Source: Pedobacter petrophilus (GTDB lineage: Bacteria > Bacteroidota > Bacteroidia > Sphingobacteriales > Sphingobacteriaceae). From it: a stretch of DNA of 64,000 nucleotides. The position numbers and the translations under genes are program-made. How positions within the stretch are numbered: the first letter of the stretch is position 1; every line of letters begins with the position of its first letter. Below the pieces are notes generated by a model. That model was not told the origin of the DNA and did no database searches. It saw nothing but the letters and a program-made list of their open reading frames with translations. Location of the stretch: the NCBI RefSeq assembly GCF_009674725.1, contig NZ_WKKH01000028.1, positions 1 through 64,000 of the forward strand. The letters are read 5' to 3'. Shown here one piece after another: positions 18,023-26,831 of the stretch.

Positions 18023-19069
18023 TTATTTGTTTAAGGAAACTTTATAAATGGTGGTTTGCGTATACAAATCATCTGGCTGCAAGATCGTAGTTGGAAACTC
18101 CGGGATATTTACAGCATTCGGGTGATGTTGCGTTTCCACGCAAAAGGCATCAAAACCAACATAATCTCTGCCACCCTTTCCGCCCTTCACCTCTAAATAT
18201 TTCGCCGTATAAAAATGTGCAATTGGCTCTGTTGTGTATACGCTTAAGGTTAAACCACTGTTCTCTTCAATTGTTTTGCTGGCTAAGGAAAGATCGCCGT
18301 AGATTTTGTCCAATACAAAAGACTGGTCGTAGCCGGTATCTTCATTCCAGTCTTTTCCAATCTCTTTGCCAGATATAAAATCCAACGGTGTGCCTGAAAC
18401 AGGAATCAGTTTTCCAGTTACTGAATAGCCTTCATCTTGCTCCAAATAATTCGAAGCAAATATTTGCTGCTGATGTTTACTAACGGTTCCACCTGTTGGC
18501 GATAAGTTAAAATAGCCGTGATGGGTTAAGTTAATTGGGGTTGCCGCATCAGTTTCCGCTTCATAACTTAAAATTAACTCATCATTTTCGGTTAACTCGA
18601 AAGTTAGGTCAACAATTAAATTGCCTGGAAAATTCTCTTCGCCATCTAAACTTTCATACTCGAGCGTTACCGCATTCTGACTTTCGTTCAGATCAATAAC
18701 CTCCCATACTTTCCTATCAAAACCGACCATCCCTCCATGTAACGTATTGTCATCATTGTTCAACTCCAGTTGATAAGCTTCTCCATCTACGGTAAACTTT
18801 CCGCCTTTAATCCGGTTCGCATAGCGACCAATTACTGCACCCAGGTAAGGGTAGTTTACAAAATAATCAGGATTGGTATATTGTTCAAATTCGTCAAAAC
18901 CAAGTACAATATCCTGCTTTTCACCATGAATATTTTCTACAATAAATTTGTTAATAATTGCACCGTAATTAAAGATTTTAACGTAAGTGCCTTTGCTATT
19001 GGTGAGTTCGATTGCGAATACTTCTTCGCCATCAATAAATTTACCTGTTGATATTTGCTGAACGCTCAT
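18023..19069 (-). CDS. galM: Aldose 1-epimerase (mutarotase)
   Basis: A 348-aa galactose mutarotase that interconverts alpha and beta anomers. The characteristic NRIKGGKFTVDGEAYQLELN, GFDRKVWEV and LTHHGYFNL segments (catalytic His) are present, and the catalytic Glu is in the C-terminal FCVETQHHP motif. It has no signal peptide. It is divergent from galK across a 75-bp intergenic region that contains a perfect operator-like palindrome over its -7 box. Confidence 0.94.
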   Translation of the reverse strand: MSVQQISTGKFIDGEEVFAIELTNSKGTYVKIFNYGAIINKFIVENIHGEKQDIVLGFDEFEQYTNPDYFVNYPYLGAVIGRYANRIKGGKFTVDGEAYQLELNNDDNTLHGGMVGFDRKVWEVIDLNESQNAVTLEYESLDGEENFPGNLIVDLTFELTENDELILSYEAETDAATPINLTHHGYFNLSPTGGTVSKHQQQIFASNYLEQDEGYSVTGKLIPVSGTPLDFISGKEIGKDWNEDTGYDQSFVLDKIYGDLSLASKTIEENSGLTLSVYTTEPIAHFYTAKYLEVKGGKGGRDYVGFDAFCVETQHHPNAVNIPEFPTTILQPDDLYTQTTIYKVSLNK

Positions 19070-19087
19070 AAATTGTAACTTAGGGCT

Positions 19088-19108
19088 TTTGTTTCCGAAA
19101 CAAACATA
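19088..19108. promoter_or_regulatory. Palindromic operator and galM -7 box between galM and galK
   Basis: TTTGTTTC-C-GAAACAAA (19088-19104) is a perfect 17-bp dyad. On the minus strand TATGTTTG (19101-19108) is an exact TAnnTTTG -7 element for galM and overlaps the dyad, so a bound protein would block galM transcription and could affect divergent galK. The protein is unknown; LacI- or GntR-type regulators use sites of this kind. Confidence 0.6.
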
Positions 19109-19144
19109 CTATTATTAATGCTTTTAATAAATATTTTTAGCCAA

Positions 19145-20296
19145 ATGGAAATTAATCTAGAACAAAAATTTGCGGAACAATATGGTGTAAATCCTCACGC
19201 TGTTTATTTTACACCAGGCCGTGTAAATCTGATTGGCGAACATATTGATTATAATGGCGGCTTGGTAATGCCTTGTGCGATCACCCTTGGAACATGGCTT
19301 GCCATCTCCCCTAATGCTGATGGCAGGCACCGATTGAAAAGTCTGAACTTTGAAGAACAAATTACGGTTGATGGTAATCTAAAACACGACAAAAACGGAA
19401 GTCTTTGGGTAAACTATCCCATTGGGATCATCAATGAATTGCTTCAGGATGGCAAACAAATTCCGGGAATGGATTTTCTTTTTTATGGAAACATTCCGAT
19501 TGGTTCAGGTTTATCATCGTCTGCATCTATCGAAATTGCCACAGCATTTGCGCTTAATGATTACCTAAACTTAGGCTATGATAAATTGGCGCTGGTTAAA
19601 ATGGCCAAACGGGTAGAAAACGATTTTATTGGCTTAAATTCTGGCATCATGGATCAGTTTGCTGTTGCTTTTGGCGAAAAAGATAAAGCGATAGTATTAG
19701 ATTGTGAAACCTTGAAGTATAAAATGGTCGATGTAGACTTAGGCAACTATGTTTTGGCAATCATCAATACCAATAAGCCAAGGGAACTAGCAGATTCGAA
19801 ATATAACGAGCGGGTGGCCGAATGCCAAACCGCATTAAGCTTATTAAACGAAGAAATTACCCTTCACAATCTTTGCGAATTAACGGCTGATAAATTTGCG
19901 CTGCACAGCCATCTTATTACTGATGAAACAATTCTTAACCGTGCAACACATGTAATTAAAGAAAATGACCGCGTTCACTTAGCGGCAAAAGCACTTAATA
20001 ATGGAGACCTGGAAGAATTCGGCCGGTTAATGTACGCTTCTCATCAATCATTGAAAACGCTTTACGAAGTGAGTGGTAAAGAACTTGATGCAGTAGTTGA
20101 TTTCTGTTCAACTTACGGGCATGTTATTGGCGCAAGAATGACTGGTGCTGGTTTCGGCGGCTGTGCAATTGCAATTTTAGAAAAGGGTTTTGAGGAGGAT
20201 TTTGCCAAACACCTCACAGATTATTATGTTGATAAAATTGGATATGCTGCTGCAATATATATTAGTGAAATCGGCAACGGCGCGATGAAACACTAA
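19145..20296 (+). CDS. galK: Galactokinase
   Basis: A 383-aa GHMP kinase. The galactokinase signature GRVNLIGEHIDYNGG is near the N-terminus, the ATP loop is PIGSGLSSSAS and motif 3 is GARMTGAGFGGCAIAI. It phosphorylates galactose at C1. An in-frame ATG at 19118 would add nine residues; the start at 19145 matches the family. galM is divergent, and no galT or galE is present in the window. Confidence 0.94.
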   Translation: MEINLEQKFAEQYGVNPHAVYFTPGRVNLIGEHIDYNGGLVMPCAITLGTWLAISPNADGRHRLKSLNFEEQITVDGNLKHDKNGSLWVNYPIGIINELLQDGKQIPGMDFLFYGNIPIGSGLSSSASIEIATAFALNDYLNLGYDKLALVKMAKRVENDFIGLNSGIMDQFAVAFGEKDKAIVLDCETLKYKMVDVDLGNYVLAIINTNKPRELADSKYNERVAECQTALSLLNEEITLHNLCELTADKFALHSHLITDETILNRATHVIKENDRVHLAAKALNNGDLEEFGRLMYASHQSLKTLYEVSGKELDAVVDFCSTYGHVIGARMTGAGFGGCAIAILEKGFEEDFAKHLTDYYVDKIGYAAAIYISEIGNGAMKH

Positions 20297-20356
20297 AATT
20301 ACGCTATATAAATAACGCTACGCATGATATCACAAAAATGCACAGCAAACTTGACA

Positions 20357-20887
20357 ATGAGAAAATTAAAATTAGACGAATTAAATCGTCCGGATGTAGA
20401 AGAATTTAAGGCGCAGGAAAAATTACCTGTCGTAGCGGTGTTGGATAACGTTCGCAGTATGCATAATGTGGGTTCTATATTTCGTACAGCAGATGGTTTT
20501 GCCTTAGAAAAGGTAGTGCTCTGCGGGATAACAGCGCAGCCACCCCACCGGGAAATTGAGAAGACCGCTTTGGGCGCTACCCAGTCGGTTGATTGGGTCC
20601 ACTATCCTGATACTGTTTCTGCCGTTGATGACTTAAGAGCAAATGGCTACGAAATTGTGGCCATAGAACAGGCTGAAAATAGCACCATGTTGAATACTTT
20701 TACACCCGATCAAAATAAAAAATACGCTTTAATTTTTGGCAATGAAGTAGATGGTGTAAGTGATGAAGTGATGTCTAAAATAGATCAGTGCATTGAAATC
20801 CCTCAATTCGGCACCAAACATTCCTTCAATATTGTCATTTCAGCCGGCATTGTTTTCTGGGATTTCTTTGCTAAATTGAGGCTGTAA
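20357..20887 (+). CDS. TrmH/SpoU family RNA methyltransferase
   Basis: A 176-aa SPOUT-class 2'-O-methyltransferase. It has the N-terminal NVRSMHNVGSIFRTADGF motif and the knot motifs LIFGNEVDGVSDEVM and IEIPQFGTKHSFNIVISAGIVFW. There is no additional RNA-binding domain. It could act on tRNA (TrmH/TrmL-like) or rRNA, which the sequence does not resolve. I use the ATG at 20357, since the 11 residues added by the upstream ATG at 20324 are not family-like. Confidence 0.88.
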   Translation: MRKLKLDELNRPDVEEFKAQEKLPVVAVLDNVRSMHNVGSIFRTADGFALEKVVLCGITAQPPHREIEKTALGATQSVDWVHYPDTVSAVDDLRANGYEIVAIEQAENSTMLNTFTPDQNKKYALIFGNEVDGVSDEVMSKIDQCIEIPQFGTKHSFNIVISAGIVFWDFFAKLRL

Positions 20888-20897
20888 ATGATTCAAA

Positions 20898-21563
20898 ATG
20901 GAAAATGCTCTCCTAAAAAAGCTTCAAATTAAACCAGGATATCAACTCAACATTATTAATGCGCCGGATAATATAGCTGATATCTTTAATGATATTCCAG
21001 CGGACGTTTCCGTTACCTATAATGCACATGTTGTTTTTGATGCCATTATCATCTTTTCAACAAGTCATGCCCAGCTGCACAATCAGATTGAATCGTATCT
21101 AAAAGCAATTTCTGCGAAAACGATTGTCTGGATTTTCTATCCGAAAAAATCTTCAAAAATCCAGTCAGATCTTGATTTAATGAAATCATGGAGATCCATA
21201 GCCGTATTCGGTATATCCCCTTGCGCATCAGCAGCCGTAAACGATGTTTGGACGGGCTTAAGAATGAAGCCTGGAACTGAAGTTAAAAAATCCGGACTTG
21301 GAAACGAGGAAATTAAATCAAATGAATACGGTGAATACATAGATCAGGTTAATAAAACAGTTAAAATACCAGCAGATTTAGCTGCACTACTGGCTGAACA
21401 TCCAAAGGCTTCATCTTATTTCTCTTCACTGGCATACTCGCATAAAAAGGAGTACGTATTATGGCTACTCACCGCAAAACAAGCAAAAACACGTTCGCTA
21501 AGGTTAGACAAAACGCTTGAAATGCTCTTAAACAAGAAGAAAAATCCTTCAGCTAAAGATTAA
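20898..21563 (+). CDS. DUF3052-like/YdeI (OmpD-associated) family protein
   Basis: A 221-aa cytosolic protein in two parts. Residues 1-135 resemble the DUF3052 type (LLKKLQIKPGYQLNIINAPD, then VWIFYPKKSSK). The C-terminal part has the YdeI/OmdA pattern IPADLAALLAEHPKASSYFSSL followed by SHKKEYVLWLLTAKQAKTRSLRLDKTLEML. YdeI-like domains are linked to bacteriocin or peptide protection in some bacteria; the role here is not known. It follows the methyltransferase gene by 10 bp. Confidence 0.75.
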   Translation: MENALLKKLQIKPGYQLNIINAPDNIADIFNDIPADVSVTYNAHVVFDAIIIFSTSHAQLHNQIESYLKAISAKTIVWIFYPKKSSKIQSDLDLMKSWRSIAVFGISPCASAAVNDVWTGLRMKPGTEVKKSGLGNEEIKSNEYGEYIDQVNKTVKIPADLAALLAEHPKASSYFSSLAYSHKKEYVLWLLTAKQAKTRSLRLDKTLEMLLNKKKNPSAKD

Positions 21564-21782
21564 ATTTTAGTTCCAGATAGTAATATGTACATAATAGCAT
21601 ACACTATTTAACAATACTTTAACGTTAATGTAACTTTATTATATACAATCTTCAACTATCTAATCTTCTGATTTGATGGCGGTTGCCTCTATATTTTCAT
21701 TTTGGCAAGGTTTTTTCTTAGCAGAGTCAAAACAGTAACGACGTAAACACTGTTTAACCACTATCATACAAAAATTAATAAA

Positions 21783-23063
21783 ATGAATACGAGAATTACA
21801 AAATCAGCAATGTTGGTTGCATTATTGGGATTATCATCACAATTATTTGCGCAAGAAACACCAGCTGCAACAAGTACAATGGGTACTAGATTTGGGGAAA
21901 AATCCTTCCGCACCTGGAGTGTAGGTGTACACGGAGGAATACTTTCTCCAAACACAATCTTCGGTGCTGGAAGCGTTAGAGCTAAAGAATTTAAAAGTAT
22001 CGGTTACGGTGCAAATGTTAGAAAACAGATTTTACCATCTTTAGGTTTACAGGCAGATTTCTTAAGAGGAAACATTAAATCAACAAACGGAACAACCGAT
22101 TTTCAACAAAGTGTAGAATGGTCTGGAGCTTTAACTGCAGTTTTTAATGTTGCGAATATCAACATCAATAACGAAAATGCTGTTTTAATCCCATACTTAA
22201 AAGGTGGTGCTGGATATATGTCATCTGATTACAGTACAACTGGCGCAATTGTTAGCGAAAGTAATAGTAGAGAAGGATGGTTTATCCCAGTTGGTGCCGG
22301 TGTTAAATTAGGTGTTGCAAAAGGAATCAACATTGATTTAGGTTATGATGTTAACTTTCTTAAATCTCCTGAATCTTTACCAAAAAGCAGATTTGCTTAT
22401 GCACACGCAGGTTTAGAATTTGCATTGGGTAGTAAAGAAAAGCCACAATTACAAAATTATAGTTCATTAGCTAACTTACGTAAAGAAAGTGCTGCAGAAA
22501 GTGCTGAATTAAGAGCGGCATTATCTACTGCTGAGCAAAATGCACAACGCGATAGAGATCAATATGCTAAAGATTTAGCTGATGATGATAATGACGGTGT
22601 TGCTAACAAATTTGATAAATGCCCGGGAACAGGATCAGGAACTGTAGTTGATGGTTCAGGTTGCCCTATCAAAGTTCAACGTGAAGTTATCAAAGAAACA
22701 AGAGTAATTACGGAAGCAGATCGTAAAGTTGTTAAAGATGCAATCTCTAACTTAGAATTCGATTTAGGTAAATCAACTATCCGTTCTAAATCTTACACTA
22801 CATTAAACCGTGTTGCTGGTTTATTAGTAGAGAAAAACTTTAGCTTAAAATTAGCTGGTCACACAGATAACACTGGTGGTAGAGAATTAAACTTACGTTT
22901 ATCTAAAGAAAGAGCAGAATCAGTAAAAGCTTATCTGGTTTCTCAAGGTGCCAATGCATCAAGAATCGAAGCTACTGGTTACGGACCTGATCAACCAATT
23001 TCAACAAACAAAACTGCAGCTGGTCGTCAAGAAAACCGTCGTGTAGAATTCACATTATACTAG
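21783..23063 (+). CDS. OmpA-family outer membrane protein
   Basis: A 426-aa protein with a signal peptide (cleavage near LFAQ), an N-terminal beta-barrel-like region (about 35-215), a short coiled linker, a thrombospondin type 3 calcium-binding motif (DDDNDGVANKFDKCPGTG) and a C-terminal OmpA peptidoglycan-binding domain (HTDNTGGRELNLRLSKERAESVKAYL). It probably links outer membrane to peptidoglycan. The unusually uniform codon choice (TTA, GGT, GAA, AAA) suggests high expression, and a 219-bp upstream region plus a strong terminator make it a single-gene unit. Confidence 0.93.
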   Translation: MNTRITKSAMLVALLGLSSQLFAQETPAATSTMGTRFGEKSFRTWSVGVHGGILSPNTIFGAGSVRAKEFKSIGYGANVRKQILPSLGLQADFLRGNIKSTNGTTDFQQSVEWSGALTAVFNVANININNENAVLIPYLKGGAGYMSSDYSTTGAIVSESNSREGWFIPVGAGVKLGVAKGINIDLGYDVNFLKSPESLPKSRFAYAHAGLEFALGSKEKPQLQNYSSLANLRKESAAESAELRAALSTAEQNAQRDRDQYAKDLADDDNDGVANKFDKCPGTGSGTVVDGSGCPIKVQREVIKETRVITEADRKVVKDAISNLEFDLGKSTIRSKSYTTLNRVAGLLVEKNFSLKLAGHTDNTGGRELNLRLSKERAESVKAYLVSQGANASRIEATGYGPDQPISTNKTAAGRQENRRVEFTLY

Positions 23064-23095
23064 TCGATAATTAAAAAAAAGACTAATTAGAAAAG

Positions 23096-23128
23096 CTCCT
23101 CAGATTAATTTCTGAGGAGTTTTTTTTT
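23096..23128 (+). terminator. Strong intrinsic terminator of the ompA-like gene
   Basis: A 9-bp GC-containing stem CTCCTCAGA/TCTGAGGAG (23096-23104 with 23111-23119) followed by nine T residues. Confidence 0.92.
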
Positions 23129-23484
23129 GATTCATTTTTTCACATGAAAATTATCCGTTGTATGTTAACCCCTTGAAATATTACGATGAACTTCTCAAAT
23201 CAAATCATCCCGAACAAAATAGTGACGTTAAATGCAGAAGGATAAAGTCATATCATCACTGAGGAAAGCCGTCATTGTTAAGATTGCCCTTAGAATAACG
23301 GTATAAATAAGTGGATAAGCTTCAAAATAAATCATCTTTGCGGGGAGGATTTTAACCGAAGAAGCAATCATTCTGGCGGGTAAACAAGGCATAAACCTCG
23401 CAGGTTTTAGAAACTGCGAGGTTTAAAATCACGATCTGGCGAAAGTAATGGCGAACTTAATCTTTAGCTTTAAAAGCTGAACAA
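23129..23484. repeat. Intergenic region with a palindromic CTCGCAG element
   Basis: A 356-bp gap between convergent genes. The only clear structure is a perfect 11-bp inverted repeat AAACCTCGCAG/CTGCGAGGTTT (23393-23403 with 23414-23424) around GTTTTAGAAA. Palindromes of this kind are, from memory, frequent intergenic repeats in Bacteroidota. No gene is visible in the rest. Confidence 0.5.
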
Positions 23485-24783
23485 CTACGATAATCCTTTT
23501 TTATTTTTATAAGTCATTTTGGCTTTGGTGCCTGCGCTATAATTATAGTTTTTTAAATTGCTGGCCTTTTTCTCATGGAATGCTGCACCCCGCTCAGACT
23601 GATCTTCATCTTCCTCAGTTTTCTTTTTCTTAGGCTTTGCTGCCGGATCAACAATTTTTAAGTCATCAGGCAATTCCATTACCTCCATGCGCTGGCCAAT
23701 TGCTTGTTCAATCTTTTTAACCTCTATCAATTCAATATCCGTAGAAAAGGTAATCGCAACCACTTCTTCATCGCCCTGCTTAACAATTCGCTGAATTAAT
23801 GTTTCTTTTTGCTCCGGTAATTCCAGATGAATAATGAAAGGAATGCCTTGAATATCTAAATCATCCAAATTCTCATTTGCAACGATTAAAACCCTTGATT
23901 TAGGATTTGCCTTAAAATCTTCGATATCATCATAGCCTTTATCATCGAAAAATAACGAACGGTAGATGGTATACTCTTCATCGTTGGTATGATTGAAGTT
24001 TTTATAAACCGTTTGAGCAGTAAGGCGCGTATTCACAAAAACAACAGCCTTATCAAAAAACTCAGTATCGTTCATTAATAAAGTGAGCAAATTCAATTTC
24101 GTTCTGAAATTCGGAACCTGATATAACATTTGCTGATAAACTTCGGCCTGTTGTTCACCAATTTCATCAACTTCAATGGTCGTGGTTGATTCCTTCATGA
24201 AAGGCGAAATCATGAGGTTCAATTTCTCATGCATCACTTCTGTAAAGACAACATGCTGCGATTTATAAGCACTGTTTGCCAATTCTACCACAGGTAGCTG
24301 CAATCCCTTTTTCACGATTAACTCAGCGTTATCAACGATGAATAATTGAATTTTATTGGTGTTGAGTGCAAGTTTTAGATATAAAGCACGCGCCCTGTCT
24401 GGCACTGCCACAATAACATCGCATCCATCCGTAATCTCATTCATTTGTGTATCGACTGCCCCGCGACTGTCAATCCCCAAAATTCTGAAGGTTTTATTTC
24501 TGTTTAATAATTTGAATTGCTCCAAAACATGATCAACGTGCTCGGCATCAGGAACCAATATCAATGCTCTTGGCGCTTCTTCGAAAGCATACTTCAACTT
24601 CATCAGCGTTGCCAAAACATAAGTTGTTGTTTTGCCCGATCCCTCCGGTCCTACTGCTATCACATCCTGGCCACCTAAAATTCGCGACATGGTTTTTGCC
24701 TGGATCTCTTTTGGAGTTAAAAATCCTGCATCAGTCATTGCCGCAACAAGTGGTTTGCTAAGTTTCAATTTATCTAAAGACAC
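23485..24783 (-). CDS. DEAD-box helicase-like protein with degenerate motifs
   Basis: A 432-aa protein that aligns with the DEAD-box layout. The Q-motif region is GFLTPKEIQAKT, and Walker A GPEGSGKT (45-52) is intact. Motif II is DNAE (151-154) instead of DEAD, the SAT motif is replaced by VFTE (179-182), and the usual HRxGRxxR motif VI appears as QRIVKQG. The C-terminal tail is Lys-rich (AAKPKKKKTEEDED), as in RNA-binding helicases. ATP binding may be retained, but classical unwinding is doubtful. It stands alone between long intergenic regions. Confidence 0.8.
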   Translation of the reverse strand: MSLDKLKLSKPLVAAMTDAGFLTPKEIQAKTMSRILGGQDVIAVGPEGSGKTTTYVLATLMKLKYAFEEAPRALILVPDAEHVDHVLEQFKLLNRNKTFRILGIDSRGAVDTQMNEITDGCDVIVAVPDRARALYLKLALNTNKIQLFIVDNAELIVKKGLQLPVVELANSAYKSQHVVFTEVMHEKLNLMISPFMKESTTTIEVDEIGEQQAEVYQQMLYQVPNFRTKLNLLTLLMNDTEFFDKAVVFVNTRLTAQTVYKNFNHTNDEEYTIYRSLFFDDKGYDDIEDFKANPKSRVLIVANENLDDLDIQGIPFIIHLELPEQKETLIQRIVKQGDEEVVAITFSTDIELIEVKKIEQAIGQRMEVMELPDDLKIVDPAAKPKKKKTEEDEDQSERGAAFHEKKASNLKNYNYSAGTKAKMTYKNKKGLS

Positions 24784-25130
24784 TACTTATTTTTTTAATG
24801 TTTGAAAGCACAAATATCCTCAAAATAATTAGCTTTTAAGAAACAGAATTAAAGGCATTTAAAATGAACGCTTTAAAGGTCTGAAATGGAGAAATTCGTG
24901 CCATTTTTAGTTACTTTAATGATCGTCATTTAATGACAAAATCAGACAACAAACAAAATAACAAGACCATCTCCAATTTAATTATCAATTTATTAAACTG
25001 ATAATCAACAACATAAATGATTATTAAAAATAATAACTACTAATTCTATAGATATTATATAGTATTTGATATATTTGTTCAACATTAATCATTAACTAAA
25101 CAAAATGTCAAACAACTAAATGCAATAATC
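24784..25130. other. AT-rich intergenic region, possible promoter near its right end
   Basis: A 347-bp region with no gene. A TATATTTG box, an exact TAnnTTTG -7 match, lies at 25070-25077 upstream of the small ORF at 25131, but I see no TTG at the expected -33 position. Confidence 0.4.
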
Positions 25131-25292
25131 ATGTCGATCTATTTCCAGTACCCCAGCATTGATGAATATCAAAACCTCGTTTATCCAATAAATACAGCGC
25201 GGTTAGAAGGGCAAAACGAAATTGTGGAAGATATTATAAATCAACAACATTTCGAAGATTCAAAAGATTATTTAGCGTTAAAACCCATTTAA
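25131..25292 (+). CDS. Putative small protein of 53 residues
   Basis: An ATG-initiated frame encoding a 53-aa acidic soluble peptide (begins MSIYFQYPSIDEYQNLVYPI, ends DSKDYLALKPI). It is preceded by a -7-like TATATTTG box 54 bp upstream and followed by a tRNA-like segment and a hairpin terminator at 25450, which suggests a transcribed unit. I do not recognise the sequence, and an ORF of this size could occur by chance in AT-rich DNA. Confidence 0.35.
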   Translation: MSIYFQYPSIDEYQNLVYPINTARLEGQNEIVEDIINQQHFEDSKDYLALKPI

Positions 25293-25298
25293 AACATT

Positions 25299-25365
25299 AG
25301 CAGGTTGACTAACTGGAAGGCTAAGTTTTTTAAGCTTACCTAGTGGTTCGAATCCACTACCTGAC
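25299..25365 (+). other. tRNA-like relic (T-arm and TTT anticodon-like loop)
   Basis: TAGTGG-TTCGAAT-CCACTA (25341-25359) is a perfect T-arm with the canonical loop. CAGGT (25301-25305) can pair with ACCTG (25359-25363) as part of an acceptor stem. TAAGT-TTTTTAA-GCTTA (25322-25338) can form an anticodon arm with TTT (Lys). The D-arm is not formable, the variable loop is too short and the acceptor end mismatches, so this is not a normal tRNA gene. Confidence 0.3.
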
Positions 25366-25449
25366 TACAAAGTGTTCTCATATGCACTTTTCCTGATTCT
25401 GCTCGATCAGGTAAGATTTGGTTATCTTATATTTGTTTTGTTGTTAGCA

Positions 25450-25480
25450 AAGGCTATCCGCGATGGATAGCCTTAACTTT
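25450..25480 (+). terminator. Hairpin terminator
   Basis: A perfect 10-bp stem AAGGCTATCC/GGATAGCCTT (25450-25459 with 25465-25474) followed by AACTTTTG. It would end a transcript from the small ORF and tRNA-like segment. A weaker hairpin, CCTGAT/ATCAGG, lies at 25392-25411. Confidence 0.7.
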
Positions 25481-25706
25481 TGTTTAAAATTATCAATAGA
25501 ATAATACTTAGCCTTATCATTGCAGGTTGCTATAAATGGAGCGCCGCAAGGGTTCCGCTCCTGGCGCGAGATTTATCCAGTTTCCTTTTTAGATTCCCCT
25601 CTTCTCATTAAAAAACAAGAAATCTAAAAACTTTTTATCCCTGTGGGCGGTTATCTATATAATTCACATTATACTAATCTGTTACAGATTAATTTGTTTG
25701 GTTTAA

Positions 25707-25740
25707 AAAAGGGATTTATGGATATAAATCCCTTTTCTTT
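25707..25740 (+). terminator. Hairpin with T-tract upstream of ldcA-like gene
   Basis: A perfect 12-bp stem AAAAGGGATTTA/TAAATCCCTTTT (25707-25718 with 25725-25736) followed by CTTTT. The 226 bp before it contain a GC-rich segment (GGAGCG...CGCTCC near 25540-25560) and an AATCTGTTACAGATT palindrome but no gene. This may end an unannotated RNA. Confidence 0.6.
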
Positions 25741-25795
25741 TGTACGAAATTTTAAAGTGATATATTAGTATGCAAGATCAAAGTTTCACATTTTA

Positions 25796-26818
25796 ATGAA
25801 TAGAAAACATTTCCTTTCTGCATTTATTGCAGCAGCGGCTACTATGCCAATGCTTAAAGGTGTTGCAGGTACCCCTGAAGAAAAGCGACTTTCTTTTAAC
25901 ATCCCACCTTACTTAAAACAAGGCGATACCATCGGAATTACAAGTCCTGCCGGATACATTACATCGGCACAAATTCAGCCTTCTGTTCTGCAAATGGAAA
26001 ATTGGGGATTCAAAATCAAAGTGGGTTCTACTATTGGAAAGCGGGATTTTACTTATGGCGGAACAGATGAAGAACGGCTGAAAGATTTTCAACAAATGCT
26101 TGATGATCCGAACCTGAACGCCATTATGTGTGCCAGAGGGGGTTACGGCCTGGTTCGGATAATTGATCAGCTGGATTTCTCTAAATTTATCCGCCGTCCA
26201 AAATGGATCATTGGCTTTAGCGACATTACGGTGTTACATTGTCATCTAACCCGGAACTTTAGCATCTCCTCTATCCATTCCAAAATGTGCAATAGCTTTC
26301 CAGATGATTGGACAAAGGCCGAGCCCATTCAAATTGAAACCATCCTATCTATAAAGGATGCTTTAATGGGAAAACAAATGGGTTATACTTCAGTCCATAA
26401 CGTAAATAACAGGTATGGAAAGGTTGATGGGATTTTAGTAGGTGGAAATTTAAGTATCATTGAAACACTTGCCGGAAGTAAATCTGATCTTGATACCCAT
26501 GATAAAATCCTTTTTATTGAAGACACAGGTGAATACCTGTATAGTATTGACAGAATGCTTTGGAACTTAAAGCGTAGTGGTAAACTTAAAAACCTGAAAG
26601 GATTAGTTGTGGGTGGTTTTAAGGTTAAACCTGATGATCCGGGTGAAGAATTTGGAAAAACAATTTATGAAATTGTTCTGGAGAAAGTAAAAGAATATAC
26701 TTATCCTGTTGTTTTTGATTTTCCTGTTGGACACCAACGAAATAATTTTGCGCTAAAGTGTGGTGTAAATCATGTTTTAGAAGTGAAAGATACCGGATGT
26801 ATTTTAAGAACAATTTAA
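25796..26818 (+). CDS. LD-carboxypeptidase (peptidase family S66)
   Basis: A 340-aa protein with an N-terminal export signal (MNRKHFLSAFIAAAA, then TMPML). The S66 family (LdcA/MccF) is shown by GDTIGITSPAG, ARGGYGLVRIID, the nucleophile Ser142 in GFSDITVLH, the Glu-containing FIEDTGEYLYSIDRML and the His of FPVGHQRNN. LdcA trims L,D-tetrapeptides from recycled peptidoglycan; MccF relatives cleave microcin C, but the periplasmic signal favours cell-wall work. It is followed after 13 bp by the TPM-domain gene. Confidence 0.9.
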   Translation: MNRKHFLSAFIAAAATMPMLKGVAGTPEEKRLSFNIPPYLKQGDTIGITSPAGYITSAQIQPSVLQMENWGFKIKVGSTIGKRDFTYGGTDEERLKDFQQMLDDPNLNAIMCARGGYGLVRIIDQLDFSKFIRRPKWIIGFSDITVLHCHLTRNFSISSIHSKMCNSFPDDWTKAEPIQIETILSIKDALMGKQMGYTSVHNVNNRYGKVDGILVGGNLSIIETLAGSKSDLDTHDKILFIEDTGEYLYSIDRMLWNLKRSGKLKNLKGLVVGGFKVKPDDPGEEFGKTIYEIVLEKVKEYTYPVVFDFPVGHQRNNFALKCGVNHVLEVKDTGCILRTI

Positions 26819-26831
26819 CCTTTGACGCCCA

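Noticed and set aside
25299..25365. Functional tRNA-Lys gene
   Set aside because: The D-arm cannot form, the acceptor end mismatches and the variable loop is only three bases; listed only as tRNA-like.
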